The notes: a model not told the origin generated them from the sequence alone. DNA of 64,000 bases from Nematopogon swammerdamellus (GCA_946902875.1 OX336343.1:9847754-9911753), one strand, 5' to 3'. Positions 21,236 through 33,256 are shown, counted from the stretch's first letter. A program made the numbers and translations.

Positions 21236-21449
21236 AAGTAAGGGGAGCGATATCTCGGCGAGGCGGAGGCGGCTGTGGCGTGTCGATAGCGATGAGTTGT
21301 CCCGCACGACGGATGTTAGATCGATACTCCGCCGCCTCCCGCCAGCGCTGAGCCCGACCGGACCGGTCGCGCGGCCGCGGAGCTTGCCCGCTTAGCGAAA
21401 TTGTTTAATTATTCACTTTATTGAAATCACCAAGTGATTATCGGCGATA
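21236..21449 (+). promoter_or_regulatory. GC-rich promoter / 5' UTR region of IQCA1-like gene
   Basis: An abrupt CpG-dense stretch (for example CGAGGCGGAGGCGGCTGTGG and GGACCGGTCGCGCGGCCGCG) ending about 55 bp before the start codon. Base composition changes sharply from the AT-rich upstream DNA. No TATA box is evident. An in-frame stop (TGA, 21435-21437) lies just before the ATG, and A at -3 gives a good initiation context. The transcription start is not visible. Confidence 0.55.
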
Positions 21450-24154
21450 ATGTCGAACGCGACATACGCGGCGCTGCTCGACGAGAGCTCGGAGCTGGTG
21501 GGCGAGGCGACGCAGGCGGATGCCGCTCTGCAGGCGAGCGGGACAGTCGAGCGCGCTACACTCCAGCCCTCCGTGCACGAGCTCTACGTGCGCTACACGC
21601 TCGCTGCGAACCGCCTCGCCGCCGTGCACGACCAGCTCCTCCAGCCGCAGAAGCGCATCCTCATCCGCCGGCTCCTCGACGCCTGCCTCGGCCGCGTGCT
21701 CGAGCTCAAGAACGACCTCGTAAACATCGACCTCTCCGACTACAGCTACAATGACGAGGTTCTGACGAAGCTGCGCGTGTCGCCGATCGAGGCCGAGATC
21801 GTCATCCCGCAGTACTTCCTGCGCGAGGAGTGCAAGAAGCTCGAGGACCGGCGCACGTTTGTCGAGGATACGCTGCACAAGCTCGGCTACGTAGAGGAGC
21901 GCGCGGTCGGCGTCCAGCTAACCGAGCTGCAGGCGGTCGTCGTGATCCAGGCGCACGAGCGCGCGCGTCAGGGGCGCCTGCGCGGACAGTTCATGAAAGA
22001 AATCAGGCTATTGAAGGAGAAGGCCAAGCCAGAATCCCGCGGGAAGGAGGAGATCGGTGTCACTGCGGCCGTCATCATTCAGCGCATGTGGCGCGGATTT
22101 ATAACTCGCAGGCGCATAAAGAAGAGGAAGATTGCTGAGATGCTACTGATCGGCATGGTGCAGCCACCGTATGCCGAGTCTAAGATAATAGAGGAGGCGG
22201 AGAAGGTGAAAGATTACCGTCGAGATCTCCAGGCAAAGTATGAACAGGAGTACCATAAGGCGCTAGAGGAAACCGAAAACCAGCTGCGAGACAAACACGG
22301 GAAGCGAATCCATGAAACCGTCGGCGATGAGATCAGACGCTGGTTCGTGGACTATTATCAGCGTACCGGCAAGCTGCCGGACTTCCCCTCAGAAGAGAGC
22401 GGCGGTTCGCGCACCATGTTCAGCCGGCAGGGGACCGAAAGCGAAATGAGCAAGTCGACACCGGTCTCGTCAAAGGAGTCATCGAAGAAGAGCAAGGAAA
22501 AGGACAAAAAAGGCAAGAACAATGAAGGAAAAGTGAAAGAGGAAGAAGATGAGTTCCAAGGATATAAGTGTGCGGCTTCCAACTTTCTAAATGAGGTAGT
22601 TGCCTCCAATGAGGAATTCGAAGATATATGGAGGTTCAAGGATGAAAGCGACAACCCGCATCAAAAACATTACGGTGACATGATTGAGAGAGATAAGATG
22701 TTAAAAATAGAAGCGGAAATAAGAAAAGTCGTCGATGAAATGATGAGAGGAGAGCTGGAGCTTCTTCAGGCAGCGGTCGATCGGGACCGTGCTCATAAAG
22801 GCAAAAAGGCGAAAAAACCTCCAAAGAAGAAGGTACGCCGTGGCGGAAAGAAAAGCAAAAAGAAAAAGGAGAAAGACTTGACACCGGATAGAACCACTGA
22901 ATCACTCTTTGAGGAGCTAGTGACTAATGGTATAATCAAGAGGTATCCCCGAACGCCGATAGAGTCGTTCGTCGGGGAGAAGTCGTACGCAGGCGATGAG
23001 CTGCGCACGCAAGGATACCAGCCGGAACCGTGCCTCGGTGACATTCGGCAACTCATAAAGGAGTACTGCATCATACCTCTGGGTTCCGAATACGTACATC
23101 AGTCGTCTCCTCTTATACGATCTGTGTTGTTGTCGGGTCCACCGGGAAGCGGGAAAAAGATGCTCGTCAAAGCCATATGCACGGAGGTAGGAGCGGTTCT
23201 GTTTGACTTGACGCCAGCCAATATTGTCGGCAAATACCCCGGCAAGACCGGTCTGATCATGCTCATCCACCTCGTAAATAAGGTATCAAGACTTTTGCAA
23301 CCGGCCGTCGTATGGATGGACGGTGCTGAAAAGCCATTTGTTAAGAAAATTCCGAAGACTGATAAGACTGATCCGAAAAGGCTTAAAAAAGATCTGTTCA
23401 AGATGATCAAGGCAGTGTGTCCCGAGGATCGCGTACTGTTCGTGGGGACGTCGTACTGTCCGTGGGACGGCGAACAGAAGTTACTGCAGCAGTGTTACAA
23501 CAAGTTCGTGCACATCCCGAGGCCAGACTACGGCACCGTGTCCCAACTGTGGAGGATGCAGCTTCATCGCTGCGGTGCGTTGTCGCCGAGCCTCGACGTT
23601 TCTGCTGTCGCACGCATTTCGGATGGATACAGCATAGGCTCTATGCTAGAGGCTCTGGACGCTGTTTTGACTACGAAACGAAGGTACATACCTACCTACG
23701 TACTAACTCTAACTCTCACTTCTCACTAATTATCTTATATACCAACTATGTCCGCATTTTCGCTAGGGTGAATGTTTGAAAATATTTGTTTTGACGATGT
23801 GAGTTCAAGACAAATTGCATTATAATGTAACTTTGTTAATTTACTTAAAAATAAAGTGAATTGTAAATTCGAGAAATGTCTGCGATTACAAAATGACACC
23901 TAGCAAAATCACATATATGTGAAAGAAGAAACATTATTGATGTTAGTGTTGCCCACAGACTGCAGCTACGCGTGCGCGCGTTGACGTCCCGCGAGATCGC
24001 GTCGGCGCTGAGCTCGCGCGAGCCCGTGTACGCGGAGCAGGACGCGCTGGCGGAGGCGTGGTGGGCGCGCACGCCGCTGCAGCGCCGTAAGCAGCGAGCG
24101 CTGCAGCGCCAGGAAGAGCTGGAGCGTGAGGCGGAGGAGCTGGCGACCAAGTGA
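21450..24154 (+). CDS. IQCA1: IQ and AAA domain-containing protein 1-like / dynein regulatory complex subunit 11 (join 21450..23683, 23959..24154)
   Basis: An 809-residue protein from two exons, close to the usual ~800-830 aa. Known role of the family: a nexin-dynein regulatory complex subunit of motile axonemes; in insects, mainly sperm flagella. Visible: N-terminal helical region (1-155); IQ motifs at about 163-185 (VVVIQAHERARQGRLRGQF) and 207-227 (AVIIQRMWRGFITRRRIKK); a charged linker with Lys-rich runs (345-365, 450-475); and an AAA+ domain with GPPGSGKK at 563-570, KYPGKTGL near 595 and a Walker B-like VVWMDGAE at 621-628. The usual Ser/Thr after the Walker A lysine is Lys. From knowledge of IQCA1 this is normal for the family, so ATPase activity is doubtful. 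The exon 2 tail PVYAEQDALAEAWWARTPL fits the family C-terminus. An upstream in-frame stop fixes the start. It is GC-richer than its surroundings and intact. Confidence 0.93.
23684..23958 (+). other. IQCA1: Intron of IQCA1-like gene
   Basis: Donor AAG|GTACAT at 23684 and acceptor GCCCACAG|AC ending at 23958, 275 bp, AT-rich with stops in all relevant frames. Splicing joins AG + A as an arginine codon (phase 2) and gives TTKRRLQLRVRALTSRE, continuing the family alignment. Without splicing the frame would end at 23729 with a meaningless tail. The polypyrimidine tract is weak. Confidence 0.85.
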
Positions 24155-25595
24155 AGCGGAGATAACTGCCTGTTTTATAGGTATAGCCATGGTACTGCCA
24201 TGGCCGGTGCTTTGATTAATTCAAATCCCTCATCCCTTCTGCCCCCATTCGTATCCGCCACTCCGCCGCCGGCCGGAATGGCTCGGCGCGGAATATCCGT
24301 GGATCAACTTTTTCTGGTTTTTGGTATCTGTCTGAAAAAAAAGATAATTACCTTGATAAATTCTCCTTATTTTAATAGTTACAGCAACTCTCAGATAAGT
24401 AATAGATCAATAAGAAAGAAGCTGCACAAAGAATTTTGAGTAATTTTTTTAAATATTGGTTACCCTTAGGATAACCCCTCCTTTCCATACAAAACTGGGG
24501 ACAAAATTGTCCCCTGGGTCACCCCTAAAAATTTAGTTAATTTTTTATTTTGAATAGTTCTCTACTTTTTTTTTCAATTGTTTATTATAAACATAAGTAT
24601 TTTATACTTATTGATTCTCAACTAATTAATAAATTGCAATAATTTTTTTTTTATTTGACTTTGCAGCTGGTTTTCACATTACAAGAAAAAGTTGATACAC
24701 CCACTTCTTAGAGCTCATCGCTTTTCGAAATCATTCCTGTTTCGTACGGCGAAAATATTTACATATATATGTAACGGTCTTCCGGTGTGTTCCCGGATGA
24801 CCTAAGTGTAGCCTGGGGGTCTTCAGTGTGGTTTCGCGAGGAGTGGTGTTATTAGCAACCACCCGTGCCTGCTTTCAATAAAACAAAAAATGTATTGGTT
24901 TTATTTTAACCTATCTTGTGTGTGAGGAGACATAAACAAAATTGTTTGCAATATTCTAACTAAACGATATATGAGTGAAATAAATATGTGTGAGAAATAA
25001 CTGATTCTATTTATTGTATTTTGTAATAAATAAGAAAAGTATGAAAAGATGTTGCCATTAAAATAATTTTTTATATTATTATTATATTAAATAACGCCAC
25101 AAGTTGCCCGTGAGAGGTCTCACTCTAGTGACATATATTAAAACGGTTTTAATCGATTTTAATTTTACGCTTATTAAGTCATTAAAATAACGTGTTCTGA
25201 ACAAGAATTCCATTAAAAATGCCCCCCCATACCTATGTGTAGGTACTTACATAAGCTTATAAGAAAGAAATTCTAAGTGTGTAATAAAGTAGCATAGCCA
25301 GTAGCGCTCAATTATTTCCATCAATAAATTAAGATATATAAACAAACCATAGTATAAAAACACTGATAAAATATAAGAACAAGGCAATCATAACTTTTTT
25401 TATTATAATCTATAGGGCGTATTCCTTAAAACAGTCATTATTTATATCGAAGTATGCAATTATTTTACGTAAAGGAGAGAGAGATATTATCAATAACTCG
25501 AAAGGACACAATGAACACGAATATGTCCTGGAGCGATATTGGGTTAAACTGCGAGTAAGGTGGTCAATTTCACGGCAATTATACATAACATCAAG
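24155..25595. other. 3' flank of IQCA1-like gene, no other gene seen
   Basis: AT-rich. The first AATAAA after the stop is at 24628-24633 and another is near 24877; either may be the polyadenylation signal, but this is unproven. CCTTAGGATAACCCC near 24471 and GACAAAATTGTCCCC near 24500 are small inverted or palindromic motifs. No coding ORF. Confidence 0.5.
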
Positions 25596-25690
25596 GTCAC
25601 GTCTGTTTCCCAAGTGGGGTAGGCAGAGATCGCGGATCTTTCAGTGCCACGGCCCTAACGACACACCTCTCGAGCCTCTACACGTAGACT
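25596..25690 (+). repeat. Dispersed repeat, GTTTCCCAGTGGGGTAGGCA family
   Basis: CACGTCTGTTTCCCAAGTGG, GGTAGGCAGAGATCGCGG and AGTGCCACGGCCC match copies at 26371-26450 (reverse), 34735-34815 and 62880-62990. These are short retroelement-like fragments with no coding. Confidence 0.75.
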
Positions 25691-25789
25691 TGAGAAACTC
25701 CTCCTTTTTGCTTTCGTCGGTAAAACAATTATTTCAAAGTTTGTCCATTGGGGCCTCGCACCCGTCATCCTTCCTTCCCTCCTTCCTTA

Positions 25790-26020
25790 CCTATAATAAA
25801 ATCCTACGTCTGCTTTCTGTCTGTGTGTCTGAGTGTATGTCTGTCTGTCCGCTTATAACTCGAGAACCACTGAACCGATTTTAATAAAAAAAAATTCTAC
25901 GGATAGGTTGATTCTTCCCATCAACTACTTACAAGGCTACTTACTATCACGCTAAATGGCTTATGAGGTTAACAGTGAAGTGAAATATGAGAGCGGGCGG
26001 AGCCGCGGGCATCTTGAATA
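25790..26020 (+). repeat. Dispersed repeat with GTCTGTCTGTCCG and GGAGCCGCGGGC end
   Basis: Starts TATAATAAAATCCTACGTCT, has a TGTCTGTCTGTCC run, AACTCGAGAACCACTGAACC and CGATTTTAAT, and ends GGGCGGAGCCGCGGGCATCT. The 'CTGAACCGATTTTAAT' and 'GCCGCGGGC' blocks are hallmarks of common lepidopteran short elements. Confidence 0.65.
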
Positions 26021-26370
26021 AATAATAAAATGCCTATGAATGCCCCGTGGATTATCGAGACGAATCCAACCTGTGGAAATCGGTCAAGTAGTTTAGGAGG
26101 CTCTACAATGAACACACATTCATACCTAGACACGATATGTTGACATTTATATATAACCCTCCTTTTGGCTCCGCCGTATTCGGGTAAAAATTATAGCGAC
26201 ACATTCCTAATGAAGTTCTAAGGAGATTAAATTTTTTTTTATTAACTAATACTATGAAATGATAAAAATAATATTTTTTTGTATTGTATTCTATTGTAAG
26301 TATATATTTATTGCACTCAAATAGAATATGGGCAAAAGGTAACACTTAATTTTGTTCAGATACATTATGA
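26021..26370. other. Non-coding, no gene seen
   Basis: AT-rich; a chance ORF on the reverse strand (26103-26345) lacks any recognisable feature. Includes CCTTTTGGCTCCGCCG, possibly an eroded repeat end. Confidence 0.4.
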
Positions 26371-26450
26371 GGTGTGTCAGGATCGTGGCACCTGGAGATC
26401 CGTTGTCTCTGTCTACCCCACTGGAATACAGTCGCGACGCTTTGTATGTA
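26371..26450 (-). repeat. Dispersed repeat, GTTTCCCAGTGGGGTAGGCA family (reverse)
   Basis: GTGTCAGGATCGTGGCACC, GGAGATCCGTTGTCTCTGTC and TACCCCACTGGAATAC are the reverse complement of the 34735 and 62880 copies. A (TGTA)n stretch follows. Confidence 0.75.
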
Positions 26451-26737
26451 TGTTACATACTTGTTATGAACTTAAAAAAATTAACATCACATTAGTCTAG
26501 GTGACAAAATAACTAGCGTAAGCAACTCGCATAATTTATTGCCTTTCCCATTCGTCCCAAAGACGTAAAAGGGACGGTTAATATTGTAAAATAGTATATT
26601 TATTATAATGTGTTATCATTTGATCGACAGGTGAACAAGGATAACCAATTTATGAGCTAAATTAAGTTAGACCGTGTCAAGTAAACTGGTGTGGCGGTGG
26701 CAAGGACAAGGTTAATAATGCATAAATAAATAAAAAT

Positions 26738-27115
26738 CGGTCAAGTGCGAGTTTTGCTCACGCACAGAGGGTTCCGTAGATCCGCTACACTACACCATAC
26801 CTGTAAAAAACCCATATCCGTCTATATTTTGTATCTGCCATACCAAACTGCCTGTCGTTCCATCTATCATTGAGTAGAGTAAACATAATTGATTGTTAGC
26901 ACGTTTCTTGTATCGGGACCCTTTATTTTTTTACTTTATGCTTTTCTTTGCATATCATTCATAATAAATAACACATATTCTGTGAAAATTTCAACCGGCT
27001 ACCTATTACGGTTCAAAAGATACAGCCCTAGGACAGACGAACGGACGGACAGACAGACGGATAGACAGACGTTGTAGCCTTAGTAATAGGCTTCCGTATT
27101 GATACGGAACCCTAA
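26738..27115 (-). repeat. Dispersed repeat, AGGGTTCCGTA / CTTGGCCGG family (reverse)
   Basis: Reverse-oriented copy: TCGGTCAAGTGCGAGT, CAGAGGGTTCCGTAG, GTGAAAATTTCAACCGGC, CCTATTACGGTTCAAAAG, a run of ACGGACAGACAGACGG and ATACGGAACCCTAAAAACGG. It is nearly full length, with both end modules. Confidence 0.8.
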
Positions 27116-27121
27116 AAACGG

Positions 27122-27400
27122 TGAGGTTTCGTGGCACACCCGACAGAAGCGAAAATTTGATTTAGATCGGGATAGTGCCATCTATGGGATATTCCTTTCA
27201 ACTTATACAATGGTTCGACTTTAAAAGACTCTCATAGATGGCGCTGGGCAGCGCAGCTAACGCTTCTCATTGGCCGAGTGCGTTGCATTGCAACTTCCGT
27301 TCGTACTTTCGTGACGTTTAACCTTTTCTGAGTTAGTCCCAATTCCAAACGTGCGTTAAAAACCTTCGATTTAAAAAAAATCCAAGTTTCAAGAATATAG
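27122..27400 (+). repeat. Dispersed repeat, second copy of the 18480 family
   Basis: Blocks TTTCAACTTATACAATGG, CTCTCATAGATGGCGC, GCAACTTCCGTTCG, CGTGACGTTTAACC and CCAAACGTGCGTT appear in the same order as at 18480-18765. It immediately follows the preceding family copy, so the two may form one composite unit. Confidence 0.75.
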
Positions 27401-27619
27401 CTCGAATCGTTTAGGAGCTACAGGCTGTGAAAAAACAGACGACGAATAGGTAGACCTAACCGATATTTTACAAGTCGCTGGCTACGGAAGGCTAAAAAAG
27501 GAGACGTTTTAAGTTTATTAGTAACATACTCGTATTTATTCCTAATAAATAAATAAACTAACGAGCGCGCGAAACGTGTCGACTGTCGACTGTCGACTTT
27601 ATCAGTCGAGCGAGAGTTA

Positions 27620-27765
27620 GGTAGATAGATAGAAATACTTTATTGCTCCGAAACATTTTACAGTTACAAGCTATATTATTTGCAGTTACAGATATATAAT
27701 TTGCATTAGGGGCAAAGGGGGACTTATCCCTTACAGGCATTTCTTCCAGTCAACCTTTGGATGTT
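27620..27765 (-). repeat. Non-LTR-like 3' UTR repeat (reverse)
   Basis: TAGATAGATAGAAATACTTT, ATTGCTCCGAAACATTTTAC, then GACTTATCCCTTACAGGCAT and CCAGTCAACCTTTGGATGTT. The reverse complement reads as a 3' end with 'CAATAAAGTATTTCTATCTATC'-type signal and tail. Related copies: 40320-40460 (reverse) and 52722-52862 (forward). Confidence 0.7.
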
Positions 27766-28555
27766 TGAGAGAGTATGAGTAATTAAAAAGTAAGTAGCAA
27801 AAGACTTTGAGTGTGGGAATTTAAATAATTATAATATAATTAATATTACAATTCTATCACAGCTGCTTTTAATCAATCACTCTGTGAACTCAAAATCAAC
27901 TGAACCTGTATACACTGTAGGTATCACTAATATAATCAGGCATTACTTTCTTATCTCGAAATCGTTTTAGTTTAGTTATGCTATGTATGGTCTGGTCAAC
28001 ACACTCGTATCTCTTCAAGAGGCCGACCACCACTAAGACTGTATGGAAGTCTCGCCTAAGACAAAATGAGTATGTTTAGATAATTTTCGCTCGACATGTC
28101 CAATCAATTAATTTCCACCATACAAAGAACTGTACCGGCAATTCAAGAGCAAATAAATTGTTCGATTCAATTGCACCATTCTACTATAATAGAAGGCAGA
28201 GCACTATTGAAACTACAATACCTTGCTTACTCCTGTTATTAGTTCGGTATCGATTTATCCACTCATTCCTTCATCATCTATACCGCAAACCTGGCCAGTT
28301 TTTATCGTCCTACACTCTTAGTTCCGTGACAACTGACATTGCAATGAACTCTAGAATCGATTCGTGAATCATGACCAAGTGGATTGGTATTTCACAAACT
28401 GGTTTTAGTAAGCGAAATACCTTGTTGGACTTACAGCCTAAAGGCATTCTATACCAATCATGCCCCAGATTGTGGGTAAGGAAGATGGGTAGGGCGAAAT
28501 TAAATGAAAAAAAAAGTTTAAAACATTAAAAATAATAATATATTTACATATATTT
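27766..28555. other. Non-coding, no gene seen
   Basis: No ORF with coding character and no clear repeat family. TCGACTGTCGACTGTCGAC just upstream (about 27581-27600) is a short triplicate. Confidence 0.4.
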
Positions 28556-28680
28556 ATCTTTTTTTTATGGAAACTGACACCATTGGCTACATCACCTACA
28601 CTACAACATCCGTGATGTCAGCCCATAACACCGGGTGAACTTGGTCCCACGTCAGTGCTTCCCTTCGGTCGTACATACTC
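28556..28680 (-). repeat. SINE-like family copy (reverse)
   Basis: TTTTTTTTATGGAAACTGAC, GGCTACATCACCTACACTAC, CCGTGATGTCAGCCCATAAC, ACCGGGTGAACTTGG and CCCTTCGGTCGT: the reverse complement of the body at 33445-33579, 5'-truncated. Confidence 0.85.
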
Positions 28681-29014
28681 GGACAATGAAATACATGAAG
28701 AAATAAGAAATATTTATTTATTCCCCTACAACATTAAATTATTTTATTACATACTGACACACATTTAAACATCACGAAATAACAAGGAAATATTAATAAA
28801 TTTAACACACATTTAAAAAATTAGAGAAGAGAGGAAAAAAGGGCTGGACACAGCCTATGCTGAATGTAGTGAAGATTTCATTAGACTCAGCGCTGTATTT
28901 AAGTCCAGCCCATGAAGAATTTCAAAGTTAACAATTAAATGATTATGAATATAACATTCATGCCTGGTAGAGTTAAATCCATGGCAGGGTTAAATCCATC
29001 CAGATTGGCCCTAT

Positions 29015-29205
29015 CGCACTAAATTGAGTTAGGTCGAAACATCTATGGAAAATAGTTCAGCTGTTAAGTTTAATATAACCAGGACGACTAAAAGAAATTA
29101 CTGGCATGACACCTAAAAAGTTTTAATGGGCTCACGTGACTGGTGTAGAACTGAAGAATGCGATATGGCCAATCACGTCAGTTCCATCTACATTTCTCGG
29201 CTCTG
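29015..29205 (+). repeat. Decayed SINE-like family copy
   Basis: TTAGGTCGAAACATCTATGG, ACCAGGACGACTAAAAG, TGGCATGACACC, ATGGGCTCACGTGACTGG and GCCAATCACGTCAGTTCC parallel the family body with heavy divergence. An older insertion than the copy at 28556. Confidence 0.6.
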
Positions 29206-30185
29206 AGCTATTATCCAAGGTTGGAAGCTGGAACAATTCAGTAGTCCTCGGCGACCACCAGTGGCCGCGTGTGCGATGTGCCGCCCCATTCTTTCGTTAT
29301 TAGAGGTAAAGGCTGCACACTGTCGAGTTAATAACAGGTCGGACGCAGCCTCCGCGCAATCTGGATAAGCGATATTGGAAATTAAAAGGGATGGTCTTCA
29401 ATACATCTACTGTGAGATGCACGCGTACTTGCATCGTAAATTGTGTGGGATATTGTGTCTTGTATGGAACCATAATATAATGTTTGTCTACATCATCTAC
29501 TAGTGAACTAGGCGTCATGTCTTCCCTTTGTTTGTACCGGCTACACTGAACAGAAAAGAATACACGAACTATTTTGATAGCCTTGTCAACATACCATATT
29601 TCAGTGCGGTGGTGGTAATAAACCGAATGGGATAAGTAGTTATTATACCGGCGGCGGCTAAGACGGGGGAAAGGTAAATTGTCGCGAACCGCCAAACACT
29701 GACATGCATGTCTACCACACCATAATATTTTTGTATCACCCTTAATCGGTCATATGCCTCGATCCTTCCTTTTCGAAAATATTGTGGGGGTGCTCATGTC
29801 AAAGGGGCGTATCCACCATATGAGCTGTATTGTGGTTGTGCCTTTTGAAAATGAGATACTCTGGAATGACATAGTCTGAGAGTTACCCCTTCAAAATCAA
29901 CACAACCAGGCAGTCAATAGTGATTTTTTCAAGAATATGTTTTTATTCATGTATTTCGTATTAACGTGCGCCCTTCTCGAACTAAGGCGAGCTTACCTCT
30001 ATCATGTTAATAATAACAACATTTTCTTACAGTCATACCTTGGGATTGACGATAGAGTTGAATCGAATCTATTTTATATAAACATATCTCGTGTTAGATA
30101 GGGTGTCGTGGCCCGTCTGCTAATTACTTATTTATTTTATACCCGTCTTAGGTATAACAGAAGCGCATCAATGTGGCACTGTGGA
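29206..30185. other. No gene recognised; 131-codon reverse ORF of unknown status
   Basis: A minus-strand ORF at 29300-29695 (131 codons) is the longest here. It has no family motif, signal peptide or repeat, and no flanking splice structure I can defend, so it is not called a gene. The rest is AT-rich non-coding. Confidence 0.35.
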
Positions 30186-30300
30186 AGGCGGAAGCTTACT
30201 CGCTCGGGCGGGCACAGGCGCAGGCGCCTAGGGCGCCGCCGCCGCCGCGCCGCCGCCCCGCGCCCCCGTCGACACGGCGGCGCGCGGCGGAGTATCTCCC
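30186..30300. other. GC-rich CpG block
   Basis: About 110 bp of CG-dense sequence (GGGCGCCGCCGCCGCCGCGC; ACGGCGGCGCGCGGCGG) in an AT-rich setting. Similar blocks lie at 40760-40860, 55488-55560 and 62400-62560. It could be a promoter/first-exon island or a shared repeat; no ORF resolves this. Confidence 0.6.
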
Positions 30301-31904
30301 CAGCACTAATTCATAGCGTTGCTGGAAGGTACATAATTGCGATTTAGCTAATTATTTTGGAGCCAGATGCTTGTGCATGCACTTCAGATGCCAAATTTCA
30401 AAATACACTCGAAAAATAGATAATGTTTTTGAATTTTTAAATTCGCACACCAAAAGCAACATACTCACACCACACAGTCACACATGCAGGCAGACGGTAG
30501 AAGTTTGTGTTTTTTTTTATTATTTTAGTATTACACTTAAGCTCTATTCAAGCGAATTGAGCCAGATGTACCTATTCCCCGTCGAGTGTGTGCGGTTGAT
30601 GTATGGTTCCTATTTCATATGTATGTTTTTCCTATTTATTTTATTCATATTTATTCACCCAACAAATACGCTAATTACTGATGCCGTGTGATGACTTATT
30701 CCACTCAACATACATAGAGCAGTTAGTTGCCAAAGATATAATGCAGGCATCGCTCGAGGCTGTTGCCTGCTCACGGCAGTACAGTCGCGTGTATAATTTG
30801 AGATAAACTGTCATTTTGTTTATTGGAAAATTACAATGTATTACATCTTTATTGATAGTTTACTTTTAAGTAGCAAGATATTGTAGTGTAAGTTTCCTGT
30901 TCGCTTCAAACCACAATATCATTGAAAAAAAAAAAAAATTTCTCCTTCATTGGACGAAAGCAATTTGTTGCTAGATGCACAACACCACAGCACCCTTATC
31001 TTAAAAAATATTCTTAATTTTTTTACATACACTACGATTTTTCCGAGTGTACACAGACATCTAATGGGTGTATTATATAAACAAAAATTATTAAACACTG
31101 TTTAATATTTTCCGTCGGAAAGGTGACCAAAACGTTGACCAAATTCGGCCTCAGCGATAAATATGCACTTAAAGTGTGATTGTTAATGTGGTTAACTTTG
31201 ATATAATAGATATTCATAATCCAATAGATATTCACTTTACATGGTTAGCGTCACTTTCGGAGTCTGTAGTCTGTTCTAATCCGAATGCTTTTGGGCGTCG
31301 TCGTCGGCTCAACAATCCACGCTGACGGCGCCAAGTGTCTCCCGTATCCATAAAAAAAGCAATTTTTAAATAAGTACATACTACCTAGAAACATATTAAT
31401 TATATTGAAATTTACCGTGAAGTATGGAAGATACTCGTATTACAATCAACTAATTGAATAATTGAATTCCCTATCATTACTATGTCTTCTATCTAGTCTG
31501 TTTTACATATTTATTTAATTTATATAATTTATGCAACCCGCGTAGGGTTATATTCCGATTTTAATTTATATGCAGTTTTATCTAAGAAAGTAATAGTAAT
31601 AACTAAAAAATTAAAACCTACATAACTATTAATTATATAAAATAATATATATTATAAATATATATAAGGAGCGTTTTCAAGGGTTTCATCTGGAGCCGGA
31701 ATATTATCTAGTAATTCCCTAATATTTTGAGGTATCCTATTATACGTTAGTGGGGCAAGTCAGTGGGGGTTCCTCTTAACTAGTGCCATGAGTGCCTTTA
31801 AATGTTTGAGATTATTGCCAGTTCGGTGGTGTGGCACCATTTGCTTGAACTTATTCCTTGTTTTACCTCTACGGATGCCTATTACTAAGCCTACACTACA
31901 ACTT
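30301..31904. other. Non-coding, no gene seen
   Basis: AT-rich sequence with short chance ORFs only. Homopolymer A run at about 30925. No family is recognised. Confidence 0.45.
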
Positions 31905-32160
31905 ACGTATGTCGGTCCATTTGTCTGTATGTCCGTCCGTCAGTTCATCCAATGGCTGTATCTTTGGAACCGTAATAGCTAGTCGGTTCACAGGATATGT
32001 GTTATTTTGGCGGATATAACATGAAATAATAAAAAAAAAATAAAAAAGGGAAAAATTTATGGGGGGTCCCCCATACAAGAAACGTGTTTTTTTCTCAAAG
32101 ATTTTTTTTGGTGCGGAAACCTCGGTGCGCAATTCCAACTCGCACTTGGCCGTTTTTTTC
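31905..32160 (+). repeat. Dispersed repeat, AGGGTTCCGTA / CTTGGCCGG family
   Basis: TGTATGTCCGTCCGTCAGTT, ATGGCTGTATCTTTGGAACC, GTAATAGCTAGTCGGTT, GGATATGTGTTATTTTGGCG, GGTCCCCCATACAAGAAACG, then ACCTCGGTGCGCAATTCC and CTCGCACTTGGCCG. Missing only the AGGGTTCCGTA head. Confidence 0.8.
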
Positions 32161-33256
32161 TTGCATACATCACCGCCTCGATTATACATATCATACAAGT
32201 TTTTAGTATTTGCAGTTGTAAGTAATTTCGGCAGGATGCGCGCGTCGGTATCCTAGCCAACACTATTGCTCTCTTCTGCAAGATAATCACCCTATCTGCA
32301 GCATAGTTACCCCAGAGCACTATACCACGTCAGACACTTTCCTGAAGAAATCTCGGCATTTTGTAATGATCTCGCCGTCTCTGTTTGAAAATTCCGAAAG
32401 AAATAGCATTACAATTTTAAATTGTCCACTCATGAATGTCTGAAAATGCTGTCGAGGACGAGAGGTATTTCCAATTATATCAAAACAATTAAGTATTTGT
32501 CTACAACTATTCAAAATGAAGAAGGGCTATCCACTCGTCTAGTGAAGAGTCATCTCGTGCACACCATTTGTTATGACTCATTTAAAATGGTGTGCATGAG
32601 ATGAAAACTTGTGTCGCACTTTTTAACTCAACTATTTTTATCTATTTTCCCTCGAAACCCAACGAAAAGGAATAAAATAATACACTGTAGGTATTGTGTT
32701 GTTCTCTAATAGCGTTGTTGATTTGAAATTATATTTTTCAAATATGCTGAACTGATTTCACTGTAGCAGACATAAGGACAAATATCGCATGACTTATTTT
32801 TGAAACATGTAAAAATGAGTCAAAATTCTTCTATTGATTTCCGTTGGGTTTAGATGGCGAGAACTGCCGTCTGACGCAAATTGTGTGCATTTGTTGGGGG
32901 CAAATTAAATTATTGCATACATTTGGCTTACCACGTGTTCATGGTCTTCTTTTTATTCGCGAAGTTAAATTGTATGCAATGTAGCACTGATCTAATAGTA
33001 TCTAGCTAGTTGAACCCTTCTTACACATACATCAACATTGAAAAAACACGTGACCGACCAAATTGAGTTCACAAAATGACTGATGCTTGCGTTGTATGAC
33101 TAACATTATCTTTTTATGTCAGCAAATAAACGAGTGAGGAGAGTTAGCGGATCAGCCTGAGAATACTTTGGATTGTATTTGAGATGGCAATTTGCTTGTG
33201 AAGTAAAAAAATAAAAGTAATTCAAAAGGATAGAATAAATACTCCGAATATATGTA
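32161..33256. other. Non-coding; small inverted repeat at 32551-32604
   Basis: CATCTCGTGCACACCATTT (about 32550) is matched by AAATGGTGTGCATGAGATG (about 32583-32603), making a short hairpin with a 14-bp loop. No gene is otherwise seen. Confidence 0.5.

Noticed and set aside
21438..21878. Reverse ORF of 146 codons opposite the IQCA1-like exon
   Set aside because: Antisense shadow of a GC-rich coding exon.
30371..30691. 106-codon hydrophobic ORF, possible membrane protein
   Set aside because: Hydrophobicity reflects T-rich DNA (Phe/Leu/Ile codons). No signal or family pattern.
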